A stretch of 64,000 nt of DNA from Leptospira wolbachii serovar Codice str. CDC (lineage in GTDB: Bacteria; Spirochaetota; Leptospiria; Leptospirales; Leptospiraceae), in contig NZ_AOGZ02000014.1 in assembly GCF_000332515.2 (NCBI RefSeq), positions 1,504,001-1,568,000 of the forward strand, written 5' to 3'. The position numbers were made by a program, and so were the translations under genes. The stretch's first letter is position 1. Each line of letters begins with the position of its first letter. A model generated the notes under the pieces. The model was not told the DNA's origin and ran no database searches. It was given only the letters and a program-made list of their open reading frames with translations. Below, in pieces: positions 8,697-17,470 of the stretch.

Positions 8697-8773
8697 GGCG
8701 CACATCTCCGGCTCTCCGCTGCAATCTTTCCCTTCGGGAAAGGATTTCCGCTGTGATCCGGGGCGCGGGAGAT
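8697..8773. repeat. REP/MITE-like palindromic repeat, copy A
   Basis: A GC-richer island in AT-rich intergenic DNA with a central hairpin (CTTTCCC-TTC-GGGAAAG). Its 28-bp core (8722-8749) is identical to the reverse complement of the core at 10297-10324. It lies between the PCuAC-barrel gene and the GNAT gene. Confidence 0.7.
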
Positions 8774-8864
8774 AGAATTCTCTATTGACGAATCATCGCG
8801 ATTCAAAAAAAATTTGGATAGTTATCTAACTAAATTTTAGGATTCCAATTTCCAATACTTACCA

Positions 8865-9476
8865 ATGACCAATAACCACCTAACTATTCGTAAAGCAATA
8901 CCCTCTGATAAGGATTTCATTGTCCCACTCATCTATTCTTCAGGACCTAAGGCCTGGACTTTTGTATTCCAAGAAGGGCAAAAAACTGCTTTTGACTTTT
9001 TAAATACGTCGTATGTTCGTCGGGGAAATACGGTTTCGTATACCAACCATTTTGTGGCTGAGATAGAGGGTCGGGTCGTTGGTTCTATTCTTTCTTACTC
9101 ACAACCTAGTTTTTTAGCACTCACATTAGGAACTGCCCTTCGAATCCTTTCTGTGTATGGACTTCGAGCTCCGAAAGTGATGGCCCGAGGACTCAAAACA
9201 GAAACCATCATCCAACCACCAAAGTCAGGATGTTTGTATTTAGGTCATATTGCCGTTTTAGAAACGGAAAGAAACAAGGGGATCGCCAAAGAACTTATCA
9301 ACTTTATGATATCTAAAGAAACAAAATATAAAACTTCCTCTTTGGATGTTTCGGCAGAAAACCAACCTGCCATATCCCTCTATCAAAAGTTAGGTTTTCA
9401 AATCAAAGAAACAAGACATCCTTTGGGTTGGGAGGGAACGATTCCTTCGCACTACTATATGGAAAAACAAATTTAA
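8865..9476 (+). CDS. GNAT family N-acetyltransferase
   Basis: 203 residues with the GNAT fold: an N-terminal beta-alpha region, the strand with LGHIAV (about residues 125-131) and the acetyl-CoA loop ERNKGIA (about 135-141), then the C-terminal motif NQPAISLYQKLGF typical of Gcn5-related enzymes. The substrate cannot be deduced. It overlaps or abuts the dioxygenase gene and the two lie between inverted copies of a palindromic repeat. Confidence 0.88.
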   Translation: MTNNHLTIRKAIPSDKDFIVPLIYSSGPKAWTFVFQEGQKTAFDFLNTSYVRRGNTVSYTNHFVAEIEGRVVGSILSYSQPSFLALTLGTALRILSVYGLRAPKVMARGLKTETIIQPPKSGCLYLGHIAVLETERNKGIAKELINFMISKETKYKTSSLDVSAENQPAISLYQKLGFQIKETRHPLGWEGTIPSHYYMEKQI

Positions 9477-9487
9477 TTTTTCTGTGT

Positions 9488-10249
9488 ATGAACGGTATAG
9501 ATTCAGAAACAAAATCTAAATTAAAAACATTGGGTTACCACTTGTTTCCCAATCTGATTCCACTTGATAGAATCAGATTGTTAAAAGAAATCCTTATTCG
9601 CACTAACGAGGAATGGTTGCAGGAATTTCAGAATCCAAAGAATATAAATAGTGCTTATCTGACTTCCGCAAAGTATATGAAAGATAAAAATGATAGAAAA
9701 ACTCTATTTGAATTTATAGAGTCCGATTTGTTGCTGGATGTTTGTGATTTGATTTTCAATGATCCTATATACTTTCTCAATACACAGATCTTTTTTAATC
9801 CTTTAGACCCAAACAAACTACCCTATTGGCATAGGGACATCCAATACCTCGGAATCTCTGAAGAAGAACAAAAAAACCGAATAGAGAAAGACCATGTTTG
9901 GCACTTTCGCATTCCTTTAGAGGAAGATCCTGGAATTTGGCTTATTCCCGGTTCCCACACTCGTTGGGATACAGAGAAAGAGAGGCAAGTGCGTTTGGAA
10001 CTCGAGGGAAAGAAAAACAATGCGGACATGGAAGGTCAAATTCTTATCCCACACAATCCCGGTGATCTTTTAGTATTTTCAGCTCACCTGATTCACAAAG
10101 GGAATTACGGTTCCAATCGTTTTTCTTTTGATATCCTATACACTAACTTTCCAGAACAAAAACAAATCGCAGAAAAATGGAATCATTTCCCAGAGGAAAA
10201 CTACCAACGGAAAAATCCAAAAAGAAAAACCCTTTTCCAATTAGTTTAA
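9488..10249 (+). CDS. Phytanoyl-CoA dioxygenase (PhyH) family protein
   Basis: Predicted Fe(II)/2-oxoglutarate-dependent oxygenase of about 253 residues. The metal motif HRD (in YWHRDIQYLG) and the distal His with 2-oxoglutarate Arg (HLIHKGNYGSNRFSF) are readable, as is the WLIPGSH strand usual in PhyH proteins. The frame opens at 9428 inside the GNAT gene, but ATG at 9488 gives a normal N terminus. The substrate is unknown. Confidence 0.85.
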   Translation: MNGIDSETKSKLKTLGYHLFPNLIPLDRIRLLKEILIRTNEEWLQEFQNPKNINSAYLTSAKYMKDKNDRKTLFEFIESDLLLDVCDLIFNDPIYFLNTQIFFNPLDPNKLPYWHRDIQYLGISEEEQKNRIEKDHVWHFRIPLEEDPGIWLIPGSHTRWDTEKERQVRLELEGKKNNADMEGQILIPHNPGDLLVFSAHLIHKGNYGSNRFSFDILYTNFPEQKQIAEKWNHFPEENYQRKNPKRKTLFQLV

Positions 10250-10280
10250 ACGGAAATTCAGGAGGGAGGATTTTTGTCTG

Positions 10281-10346
10281 CGCCAGCGACCGCAGTGGAA
10301 ATCCTTTCCCGAAGGGAAAGATTGGAACGTAGGGCGCGGTCGTGTC
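10281..10346. repeat. REP/MITE-like palindromic repeat, copy B (inverted)
   Basis: It has the same 28-bp core as copy A in opposite orientation (10297-10324). Outside the core, CGACCGC (10287-10293) pairs with GCGGTCG (10336-10342), so the whole element folds into one long imperfect hairpin. No transposase gene is present. Confidence 0.7.
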
Positions 10347-10432
10347 ACAAAAAAGATTCCACTCAACTAACAATTTCGAGGCGCCCAAATTTAGTCATTG
10401 ATTTCCCTTTATAATAATAAAAACCATTCACT

Positions 10433-10930
10433 ATGAAAGATTTTTTCTTACGAAACAATGCTTATCATATTTGGGCTACAAAACTTCTATATGAATCACT
10501 GGAAAACATTTCTGAGGAAAATTACAAAAAGGATCTAGGTTTATTTTTTAAATCGATTCATGGAACTCTCAATCATTTGTTACTGGTAGAAAAAGTTTGG
10601 TATTCAAGGCTTGTGGGGGAAGTATATGTTCCTCTATCTCTCGCAGAAGAAATCGAATCAGACCGCCAAACATTAAAAATACGGATGATCCAAACATTGG
10701 AGAAGTGGAACACTTGGTTACAGGATCTAGACAATTCAGTTTGGCCCACTCTCTTTCGTTATAAAACCATGCGAGGGTTCGAAGCGGAACTTATTTTCAG
10801 TGATGTGGTCCAACACGATTTTAACCACCGCACACACCATAGAGGCCAGATTACTTCCGCTATTACACAGTTAGGTGAGAAGTCTCCCGAAATTGATTTT
10901 GTATATTACCTTCAATCACTAGGAAAATAA
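10433..10930 (+). CDS. DinB family protein
   Basis: 165 residues of the DinB/YfiT four-helix-bundle type, a metal-binding fold whose members include thiol transferases. The three expected His positions are visible: H in HGTLNHLLLVEKVW (about residue 43) and two in HDFNHRTHHRGQI (about 125-137). It starts after the repeat and is followed 1 bp later by a small membrane protein. The specific substrate is unknown. Confidence 0.85.
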   Translation: MKDFFLRNNAYHIWATKLLYESLENISEENYKKDLGLFFKSIHGTLNHLLLVEKVWYSRLVGEVYVPLSLAEEIESDRQTLKIRMIQTLEKWNTWLQDLDNSVWPTLFRYKTMRGFEAELIFSDVVQHDFNHRTHHRGQITSAITQLGEKSPEIDFVYYLQSLGK

Positions 10931-10931
10931 T

Positions 10932-11339
10932 ATGTGGAACCCCTCCAAAAAAACAAGAACGATCGCAATTAAGATTTTAATCGCTTTGTTTTCTTTGACT
11001 ATGATTTTTCATGTTGCAGCACTACTCCAACTCATTCCCTTCCAATTCCTTTGGGGAGGAAGGCTTAGCAGTTTAGAAGAGATGTATGTAATGGAAACGG
11101 TCTCTCTTCTAGTAAACGGTTTTTTTCTTTGGTCAAGCTTTCGGTATTTATATTACATAAACCAAGGTTTGGTGCCCGTTTGGATCCGAATTGTGTTTGG
11201 TTTCATCGGAATTATTTTTTTACTAAATACTATTGGGAATCTAGTTGCCATCACAAATTTGGAAACTTTACTGGCTACACCGGTAACAGCATTTTTAACC
11301 GGAATTTGTTTCTCATTGGTACCCAAATATGAAAATTAG
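10932..11339 (+). CDS. Small four-helix membrane protein of unknown function
   Basis: 135 residues with four predicted membrane helices (about 11-33, 53-72, 80-101 and 108-128). No catalytic motif or family is recognised. It begins 1 bp after the DinB-like gene and its end overlaps the following GNAT gene by 11 bp, so the three genes form an operon. Confidence 0.7.
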   Translation: MWNPSKKTRTIAIKILIALFSLTMIFHVAALLQLIPFQFLWGGRLSSLEEMYVMETVSLLVNGFFLWSSFRYLYYINQGLVPVWIRIVFGFIGIIFLLNTIGNLVAITNLETLLATPVTAFLTGICFSLVPKYEN

Positions 11340-11778
11340 ACAAGCTAACTATAAAGACGTTTCCAAACTTTCGGAAATTTTTGATGCATACAGACAGTTC
11401 TATGGACAAACTTCTGATATAACGGGAGCTACGCGCTTCTTACAAGATAGAATGGAACATGGGCAATCCATTATCTTTTTAGCAGAAGATTCAAAATCAG
11501 GAGACATTGTTGGGTTCACACAACTTTACCCTGTGTTTTCTTCCATTTCGATGCAAAGATCTTACATTCTAAATGATCTTTTTGTAAAAAAAGAATTCCG
11601 CAAACAAGGACTCGCCAAACAATTGATTGCCGAAGCGAAGTCTTTTACCAAAACCAATTCGGGAAAAGGTTTGGAACTTTCCACTTCGACACACAACAAA
11701 GAAGCCCGTGCTTTGTATGCAAAAGAAGCTTTCGTAGAAGAAATGGAATTTTTGACTTATTTTTGGAAGTCAGTCTAA
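11329..11778 (+). CDS. GNAT family N-acetyltransferase
   Basis: 149 residues, compact single-domain Gcn5-related acetyltransferase. The central strand ILNDLFV is followed by the acetyl-CoA loop EFRKQGLAKQL (about residues 87-97), and the C-terminal motif NKEARALYAKEAFVEE is typical. It overlaps the membrane protein gene by 11 bp. The substrate is unknown. Confidence 0.9.
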   Translation: MKIRQANYKDVSKLSEIFDAYRQFYGQTSDITGATRFLQDRMEHGQSIIFLAEDSKSGDIVGFTQLYPVFSSISMQRSYILNDLFVKKEFRKQGLAKQLIAEAKSFTKTNSGKGLELSTSTHNKEARALYAKEAFVEEMEFLTYFWKSV

Positions 11779-11802
11779 TTTATTTTAGAGGAGTAGATAG
11801 CA

Positions 11803-12405
11803 GTGTACATCCCCGATTCTTTTAAAATGGAAACTGAGTTCATTTACCAATGTATTGAAGAGAATTCCTTTTCTATATTGGTTTCTGAAAATAATGGAGA
11901 GATGATAGCGACTCACTTACCCCTACTCCTTTCTGATGACAAACAATCGTTAATTGGTCACTTTGCAAAACCAAATCCACAAAAAGATAGTTTCGGAAAA
12001 GAAGTACTTTGTATCTTTTCTGGACCTCATTGTTATATTTCGCCGGCTTGGTATGAAACAGACCGAGCCGTCCCCACTTGGAATTTTATCGCAGTACATG
12101 CCAAAGGAATTCTGAATATTGTAGAAGATCCAAAAAAAATTCATACGAGTTTGGTGAAACTTGTCAAAAAATTCGAATCCAAAGATTCAAAATATAAAAT
12201 GGATCAGGTAGATACTCAATATATCGAAGGATTAAAAAAAGGAATTGTTCCTTTTGAAATCAAAATCACTCATCTTGAAGGAAAACAAAAACTAAGTCAG
12301 AACCATTCCGAGGAACGTCGAAATCTAGTAATTAAAGAATTGGAAATATTGCCAGGTGAAAATGAAAGGGCCATCGCCAAATTAATGAAAGACAGTATAA
12401 ACTAG
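11803..12405 (+). CDS. PaiB-like FMN-binding protein
   Basis: 200 residues of the PaiB family, a split-barrel flavin-binding fold first described as a Bacillus transcriptional repressor. The family N terminus MYIP and the conserved central segment GPHCYISPAWYE, then VPTWNF, are all present. The start is GTG at 11803 behind GAGGAG. As no DNA-binding domain is visible, regulatory function is only known from the family. It lies in the same-direction series of small accessory genes. Confidence 0.85.
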   Translation: MYIPDSFKMETEFIYQCIEENSFSILVSENNGEMIATHLPLLLSDDKQSLIGHFAKPNPQKDSFGKEVLCIFSGPHCYISPAWYETDRAVPTWNFIAVHAKGILNIVEDPKKIHTSLVKLVKKFESKDSKYKMDQVDTQYIEGLKKGIVPFEIKITHLEGKQKLSQNHSEERRNLVIKELEILPGENERAIAKLMKDSIN

Positions 12406-12461
12406 GAAAAAGAAAGTTCAAATCTCAATACTTTGTTATTGGATATTTAAAAACTAAATTT

Positions 12462-13640
12462 ATGAATCTATATTGGGATCTATTCAAAACTTTTTTGATT
12501 TTAGGATGTACTTCCTTTGGAGGTCCGATCGCACATTTAGGTTACTTCCAACATGAATTTGTAGAAAAGAAAAAATGGATCTCTTCTTCCGCCTATGCAG
12601 ACTTAGTTGCTTTATCTCAATTTTTACCTGGTCCTGCAAGTAGCCAAGTTGGAATTGCCATTGGACAAATTCGCGGAGGTATCCTCGGTGGAATTCTTGC
12701 TTGGTTTGCTTTTACACTTCCCTCTGCAATCATCATGATTCTTTTCGGGCTTGGTGTTGGTTTGTATCCTGAATTTTGGAACCAAGGTGTTTTACACGGA
12801 TTCAAAATCGCAGCAGTAGTTGTTGTCTCACATGCGGTTTGGTCTATGGGTGTAAAACTTTGTCCTGATAAAGAAAGGATTAGTTTGGCACTACTCGCAT
12901 TATTTTTTTCCGTTGCCATTGGCGGCACTTACGGCCAGATCCTTCCTATTTTGTTAGGTGGAATTTTTGGTTTTTTCTTTTTAAAAAAGGAAGCTAACCT
13001 CCCTCATTCTCCTTCTGGATTTAAAATTTCCCATATTTATTCATATACACTACTTACCATTTTTTTTCTGATTCTATTTCTTCTTCCCTTTTTATCCAAC
13101 TTCTTACAAAATCAGTCCCTACGCATTTTTGATAGTTTTTTTCGAGTGGGTTCCTTGGTCTTTGGTGGTGGACATGTTGTACTGCCCTTACTCAAAGAAG
13201 AAGTAGTCACAACTGGTTTAGTATCCAACCAATTGTTTATGGTGGGCTATGGGGCTGCCCAGGCCATCCCCGGGCCTCTCTTTACCTTCACCGCTTATTT
13301 AGGAACAGTATCTACACTAGCACCTAATGGAATTCTAGGTGGAGTCTTTTGTTTGGTTGCCGCATTTTTACCAGCTTACCTACTCATCATCGGAGTCCTT
13401 CCAGTTTGGGAAAAGTTTCGAAAGGAAACTTGGTTAAAACAATCGATGGCAGGAATCAATGCAGTGGTTGTCGGTTTACTTATTGCTGCTCTTTATTCTC
13501 CTGTTTGGACAGAAGCCATTTTCAATAGATTTGATTTTCTTGTATTTGCATTGGGGTTTGTTTTACTTATGTTTTGGAAACTTCCCTCGTGGGTCATTGT
13601 AGGTGTTTGTGCCTTCTTTGGTTTTTGTTTGAATTTTTAA
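12462..13640 (+). CDS. chrA: ChrA chromate transporter, two-domain form
   Basis: 392 residues with about ten to twelve membrane helices, made of two homologous halves as in long-chain CHR transporters. Family motifs are visible in both halves: SFGGPIAHLG and LSQFLPGPASSQ in the first, and VFGGGHVVLPLL and AQAIPGPLFTF in the second. The known role is chromate efflux giving resistance. No chrB-type regulator is next to it. Confidence 0.92.
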   Translation: MNLYWDLFKTFLILGCTSFGGPIAHLGYFQHEFVEKKKWISSSAYADLVALSQFLPGPASSQVGIAIGQIRGGILGGILAWFAFTLPSAIIMILFGLGVGLYPEFWNQGVLHGFKIAAVVVVSHAVWSMGVKLCPDKERISLALLALFFSVAIGGTYGQILPILLGGIFGFFFLKKEANLPHSPSGFKISHIYSYTLLTIFFLILFLLPFLSNFLQNQSLRIFDSFFRVGSLVFGGGHVVLPLLKEEVVTTGLVSNQLFMVGYGAAQAIPGPLFTFTAYLGTVSTLAPNGILGGVFCLVAAFLPAYLLIIGVLPVWEKFRKETWLKQSMAGINAVVVGLLIAALYSPVWTEAIFNRFDFLVFALGFVLLMFWKLPSWVIVGVCAFFGFCLNF

Positions 13641-13658
13641 TTTAGGAAAAAATCTTCC

Positions 13659-15221
13659 GTGAAACTAGAATTAAATGTAAGAGTGACTCCAGAGATTGCC
13701 GCAAACCCAGACAATCTCCTACAATTTGTTTCCAAACAAAACAAAATTCCAAAGACATCCATTAAACATATTGAATGCACCTCTCGTTCCATCGATGCGA
13801 GGCAAAGAAATGTTGTCTTCCAGTTGCGATTAGATGTGTATGTAAACGAAGATTTTATTCCTTTGGAATATCCAATCCCTAGTTTTCCCAATGTAAGTTT
13901 AGAGGAACCAGTGATTATCATTGGAGCCGGTCCAGCTGGATTATTTGCCGCCTTACGCGTATTAGAATTAGGGAAGAAACCAATTATCCTGGAACGAGGA
14001 AAAAATGTAAAAGATCGTATTGAAGACCTACGAGGAATCAACGTCCATCATATTGTAAACGAAGATTCGAATTATTGTTTTGGCGAAGGGGGAGCTGGAA
14101 CCTATTCTGATGGAAAACTTTATACCAGATCCAAAAAAAGAGGAAATATCCGCAAGGTATTGGAGTATCTTGTTACATTTGGAGCAACAAAACAGATATT
14201 AGTTGATGCTCATCCTCATATCGGGACAAACAAACTCCCACGGATCATTCAAAATATTAGAGAGAGTATCCTTGCCTCGGGTGGAGAGATTCATTTTCAA
14301 ACACGAATCACCGATTTAATTCTATCTGGAAATTCCATCATGGGAGTGAAATCTCTCACTGGCGAAAAGTGGACTGCAAAAAATGTCATCATTGCTACAG
14401 GCCACTCAGGGCGAGAGATGTTTCAACTACTCTACGAAAAAGGAATCGAAATCCAAACAAAACCTTTAGCCATCGGTGTTCGTGTGGAACACCCACAAAG
14501 TTTAATTGATTCGATCCAATACCATTGTGATGTCAAAAATCCATTATTACCTGCCTCCGAATACTCACTTGTGAAACAAATTAACGGCAGGGGAGTATAT
14601 AGTTTTTGCATGTGTCCTGGTGGAGTGATTGCACCTTGCGCCACCAAACCCGGAGAAGTTGTCACTAATGGATGGTCTAGTGCAGAACGTTCACGCCCTA
14701 CGGCAAACTCTGGCATTGTCGTTGAACTTCGATTTGATGACTTCAAACCATTTGAATCCTTTGGAGTTTTTTCTGCTCTTAAATACCAATCAGCGATTGA
14801 ACAGAAAGCCTTCCAAATGAATGGAGGAACACAAAAAGCCCCTGCTCAAAGAATGGTTGATTTCACAAAGGATAGAATCTCAACCGACCTACCAAAAACT
14901 TCCTATACACCCGGTCTTGTCTCCGTATCTCTTTCTGATTTACTTCCTCCACTCATCTCTGACTCTCTGAAAAAAGGATTTCAAGAATTTGAGTCCTCCA
15001 TGAAAGGATACTTCACCAACGAAGCTATCATCCATGCACCGGAAACACGCACATCTTCTCCCATCCAAATTCCGAGAGATCCGGATACATTGGAACACAT
15101 ACGTATCAAGGGATTGTTTCCTTGTGGGGAAGGTGCAGGTTATGCGGGAGGGATTGTTTCTGCGGCAATTGATGGAATGAAATGTGCGGAATCTGCACTC
15201 ACCGGTAGTTTTACAAAGTAG
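13659..15221 (+). CDS. FAD-dependent dehydrogenase (COG2509 type)
   Basis: 520 residues. An N-terminal domain of about 85 residues precedes the Rossmann motif IIGAGPAGLFAA (about 87-98) and the ligand Glu in ILERG. Further family features are CFGEGGAGTYSDGKL, the second dinucleotide strand NVIIATGHSGRE and the C-terminal FPCGEGAGYAGGI. This belongs to the uncharacterised FAD dehydrogenases of the COG2509 group, whose reaction is not known. The start is GTG at 13659 after AGGAAAA. The next gene starts 2 bp after the stop. Confidence 0.88.
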   Translation: MKLELNVRVTPEIAANPDNLLQFVSKQNKIPKTSIKHIECTSRSIDARQRNVVFQLRLDVYVNEDFIPLEYPIPSFPNVSLEEPVIIIGAGPAGLFAALRVLELGKKPIILERGKNVKDRIEDLRGINVHHIVNEDSNYCFGEGGAGTYSDGKLYTRSKKRGNIRKVLEYLVTFGATKQILVDAHPHIGTNKLPRIIQNIRESILASGGEIHFQTRITDLILSGNSIMGVKSLTGEKWTAKNVIIATGHSGREMFQLLYEKGIEIQTKPLAIGVRVEHPQSLIDSIQYHCDVKNPLLPASEYSLVKQINGRGVYSFCMCPGGVIAPCATKPGEVVTNGWSSAERSRPTANSGIVVELRFDDFKPFESFGVFSALKYQSAIEQKAFQMNGGTQKAPAQRMVDFTKDRISTDLPKTSYTPGLVSVSLSDLLPPLISDSLKKGFQEFESSMKGYFTNEAIIHAPETRTSSPIQIPRDPDTLEHIRIKGLFPCGEGAGYAGGIVSAAIDGMKCAESALTGSFTK

Positions 15222-15223
15222 AA

Positions 15224-16522
15224 ATGAAACGTATTCCGCACCATTTGCCATCCTTACTTTTGTGGATGCTCGTATTCTATTTTTTATCAGAAAGATCTAT
15301 CTTTCGTTACCAACATATCGGTGCGGGAGTGGATATTGGTCTCTTTGAAAATCTTTTTTATAATTTAATCCATAATGCAAAGGCGGTCACTTCTATTGGG
15401 ATTGATGGCAATTTACACCATTACTTTGCGGACCATATCAATTGGTATATCTATCCCTTATCTCTGTTATATGGCCTATTTTCCTTTGCGGAAACCTTAC
15501 TCATATTCCAAGCTTTTGTTTTAAGTATTCCCATCCTCATTCTACCTCTGTATAAAAAAGATACACTCCACCAATGGATTTATCCTTTGTTATATGGTCT
15601 TTTTTTACCGATTTACTGGATTCAAATCTTTGATTTCCACCCTGAAGTCATTTGGATTCCCTTGTTTTTTTTGTTTGATTACTTTTGGAAACAAAAATCA
15701 CCTTACTGGATCGTTTTCTTCATTCTAAGTTTGTTTGCCAAAGAAGAATGTGCTTTAGTTTGGATTGTTTTTTCCTTGCTTGAATGGAAATCACAAAAAA
15801 AAGAAAGCCTTTGGATCGGGACTGTATCCTTTCTTTATTTTCTCTTCTGTATTTTTTTACTCAGCGAGTTGAGAAGTCCTACCCCAAATAACCAAATCCC
15901 TGCACATTGGGAACGATATCAAAGTCCTATTGCAGCTTTACAAAATCTATATTTGTTTCCCTATCTCTTTTTATTTCTAAACTTACCTTTTTTATTTATC
16001 CAATTTAAGAATAAACGAATACTATGTTTAGTTCCCTATCTCTTATATTCGCTTTTATCTTCCTACGAAGTGAACAAAACTCCATTCACTCATCATAGTT
16101 TTATTGCTATTCCCATCATCATAATTAGCTTCCTAGAAGTTATGGATCAATTTCCAAAAAAATACAAACTTTTGTTTGGTGAAATTATCTTACTCGTATC
16201 AACAACTCTATTCTTTTGGTTTGGTCCTTTTTCAAAATCCTTCTCTTACAAAAAAGAATATATGAATCCCGGTATTTCTACAAAAGATATAACTACCCTT
16301 CGTAGTTTGGTTCCTGGAAAATCAGTAGTTTCGAATTTACCGCAGTATCTTTCCAATCGAAGTGAAGTTCAGTTGTTTTTACCTAATAAAGAATATTCTG
16401 CGGACTACTTTGTTTTCTACCAATTTCAAAATCAATTACCGCCAGCAGCTCTTCCAAAGGAATATAAATGGGAAAGGGAAATAGAAAACCACATCCAAGT
16501 ATATAGACGTGAGGAAAATTGA
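15224..16522 (+). CDS. DUF2079 family polytopic membrane protein
   Basis: 432 residues, with about ten hydrophobic helices and a C-terminal soluble part. The arrangement GVDIGLFENLFYNL near residue 28, HHYFADHIN and FDFHPEV fits DUF2079, a family related to GT-C glycosyltransferases and mannosyltransferase-like membrane enzymes. The acidic and His residues in the first periplasmic loops would be the candidate active site. The substrate is unknown. It starts 2 bp after the FAD dehydrogenase gene. Confidence 0.78.
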   Translation: MKRIPHHLPSLLLWMLVFYFLSERSIFRYQHIGAGVDIGLFENLFYNLIHNAKAVTSIGIDGNLHHYFADHINWYIYPLSLLYGLFSFAETLLIFQAFVLSIPILILPLYKKDTLHQWIYPLLYGLFLPIYWIQIFDFHPEVIWIPLFFLFDYFWKQKSPYWIVFFILSLFAKEECALVWIVFSLLEWKSQKKESLWIGTVSFLYFLFCIFLLSELRSPTPNNQIPAHWERYQSPIAALQNLYLFPYLFLFLNLPFLFIQFKNKRILCLVPYLLYSLLSSYEVNKTPFTHHSFIAIPIIIISFLEVMDQFPKKYKLLFGEIILLVSTTLFFWFGPFSKSFSYKKEYMNPGISTKDITTLRSLVPGKSVVSNLPQYLSNRSEVQLFLPNKEYSADYFVFYQFQNQLPPAALPKEYKWEREIENHIQVYRREEN

Positions 16523-16562
16523 TTGATCCATTTTTAAAATCGCTTACACTGAACACTGAAAA

Positions 16563-17138
16563 ATGAGATATCTTACTTATTACTTACCGTTTCTTTTTTT
16601 ATTTCACTGCGCAGTCGATTTACGCCAGGTACCTCCCCCTTCACCCAATGGAAATACAAACCGAACACAAACTAACCTTCCCTTAGTGATCGGAAAATTT
16701 GAAATTCTTTCTGCCGACCGTGGAGCCTATACAGATGCATGGCGTATGGCTTGGAAAGGCCACCTAACATCCGCCAGTTTGTTTTCGAATGTTGTCCTGG
16801 AACTTAATCCCAAAACAACATCCGATTTTTACACCATTGATATAGAAATGAAAACGCATTATAATGACAAATACAATTGGTGGTATACCTGGCCGGTTTT
16901 ATGGCCATTCACAGGAATTTGGCCCATTCAATACAGAGAGGCAGAATATACTGTAGATTTTAAATATAAATTATTTAAAAACAAATCCCTTCTGAATGAA
17001 GGAACCGTTACAAAAAAAGGGGACACTCATGAATTCCTGTATGGACTCTACAAAGTCAGGAACTTCCATCGAATGATTGAAGAAACAAACTTAGAAGCTG
17101 TTAGAACATGTATTCAAAATTTATCCGAATCATTATAA
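16563..17138 (+). CDS. Trp-rich lipoprotein of unknown function
   Basis: 191 residues with a lipoprotein signal ending in LFHC (Cys17). The mature protein has a conspicuous Trp cluster, NWWYTWPVLWPFTGIWPIQ (about 100-118), which could insert into a membrane surface. No enzyme motif is present. Its 3' end overlaps the next small lipoprotein gene by 31 bp. Similar lipoproteins exist in Leptospira as far as I recall, but without known function. Confidence 0.7.
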   Translation: MRYLTYYLPFLFLFHCAVDLRQVPPPSPNGNTNRTQTNLPLVIGKFEILSADRGAYTDAWRMAWKGHLTSASLFSNVVLELNPKTTSDFYTIDIEMKTHYNDKYNWWYTWPVLWPFTGIWPIQYREAEYTVDFKYKLFKNKSLLNEGTVTKKGDTHEFLYGLYKVRNFHRMIEETNLEAVRTCIQNLSESL

Positions 17139-17470
17139 TCTTAAACTTATTTAGTTTTGGTGGATGTGTGAGTATTCCTTTTCAACCGGCAAACCATACA
17201 GAAGATTGTTTGGCCTACTACTATCAAACCAAACGTCAAGTCACGGAAGTATTTGATGAAAATACACTGACACTCGGTCTTGTTGTTACTCTTTCCATAC
17301 TCCATTCAGCGTTGTCCCCGATTTTTCTTTTACCAATTCTCACTACTCCTTATATTCATTACAAAAATAAGGTCAAATCGGATGAAATTCTAAGCCAATG
17401 GAAAAAAGATAGATGTGGGATTAGAGAAACTAATTCCGTGGAAACCAAAAATCGTCCAACAGATCTTTAA
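17108..17470 (+). CDS. Small lipoprotein of unknown function
   Basis: 120 residues with a lipobox-like FGGC (Cys19) after a short hydrophobic signal and a second hydrophobic segment (about 57-80). No family is recognised. It overlaps the preceding lipoprotein gene and converges with the TolC-like gene, sharing the last 4 bp. Confidence 0.6.
   Translation: MYSKFIRIIIILNLFSFGGCVSIPFQPANHTEDCLAYYYQTKRQVTEVFDENTLTLGLVVTLSILHSALSPIFLLPILTTPYIHYKNKVKSDEILSQWKKDRCGIRETNSVETKNRPTDL

Noticed and set aside
13637..14041. Open frame on the minus strand, 134 codons
   Set aside because: It lies wholly inside and opposite the FAD dehydrogenase gene, which has clear motifs.
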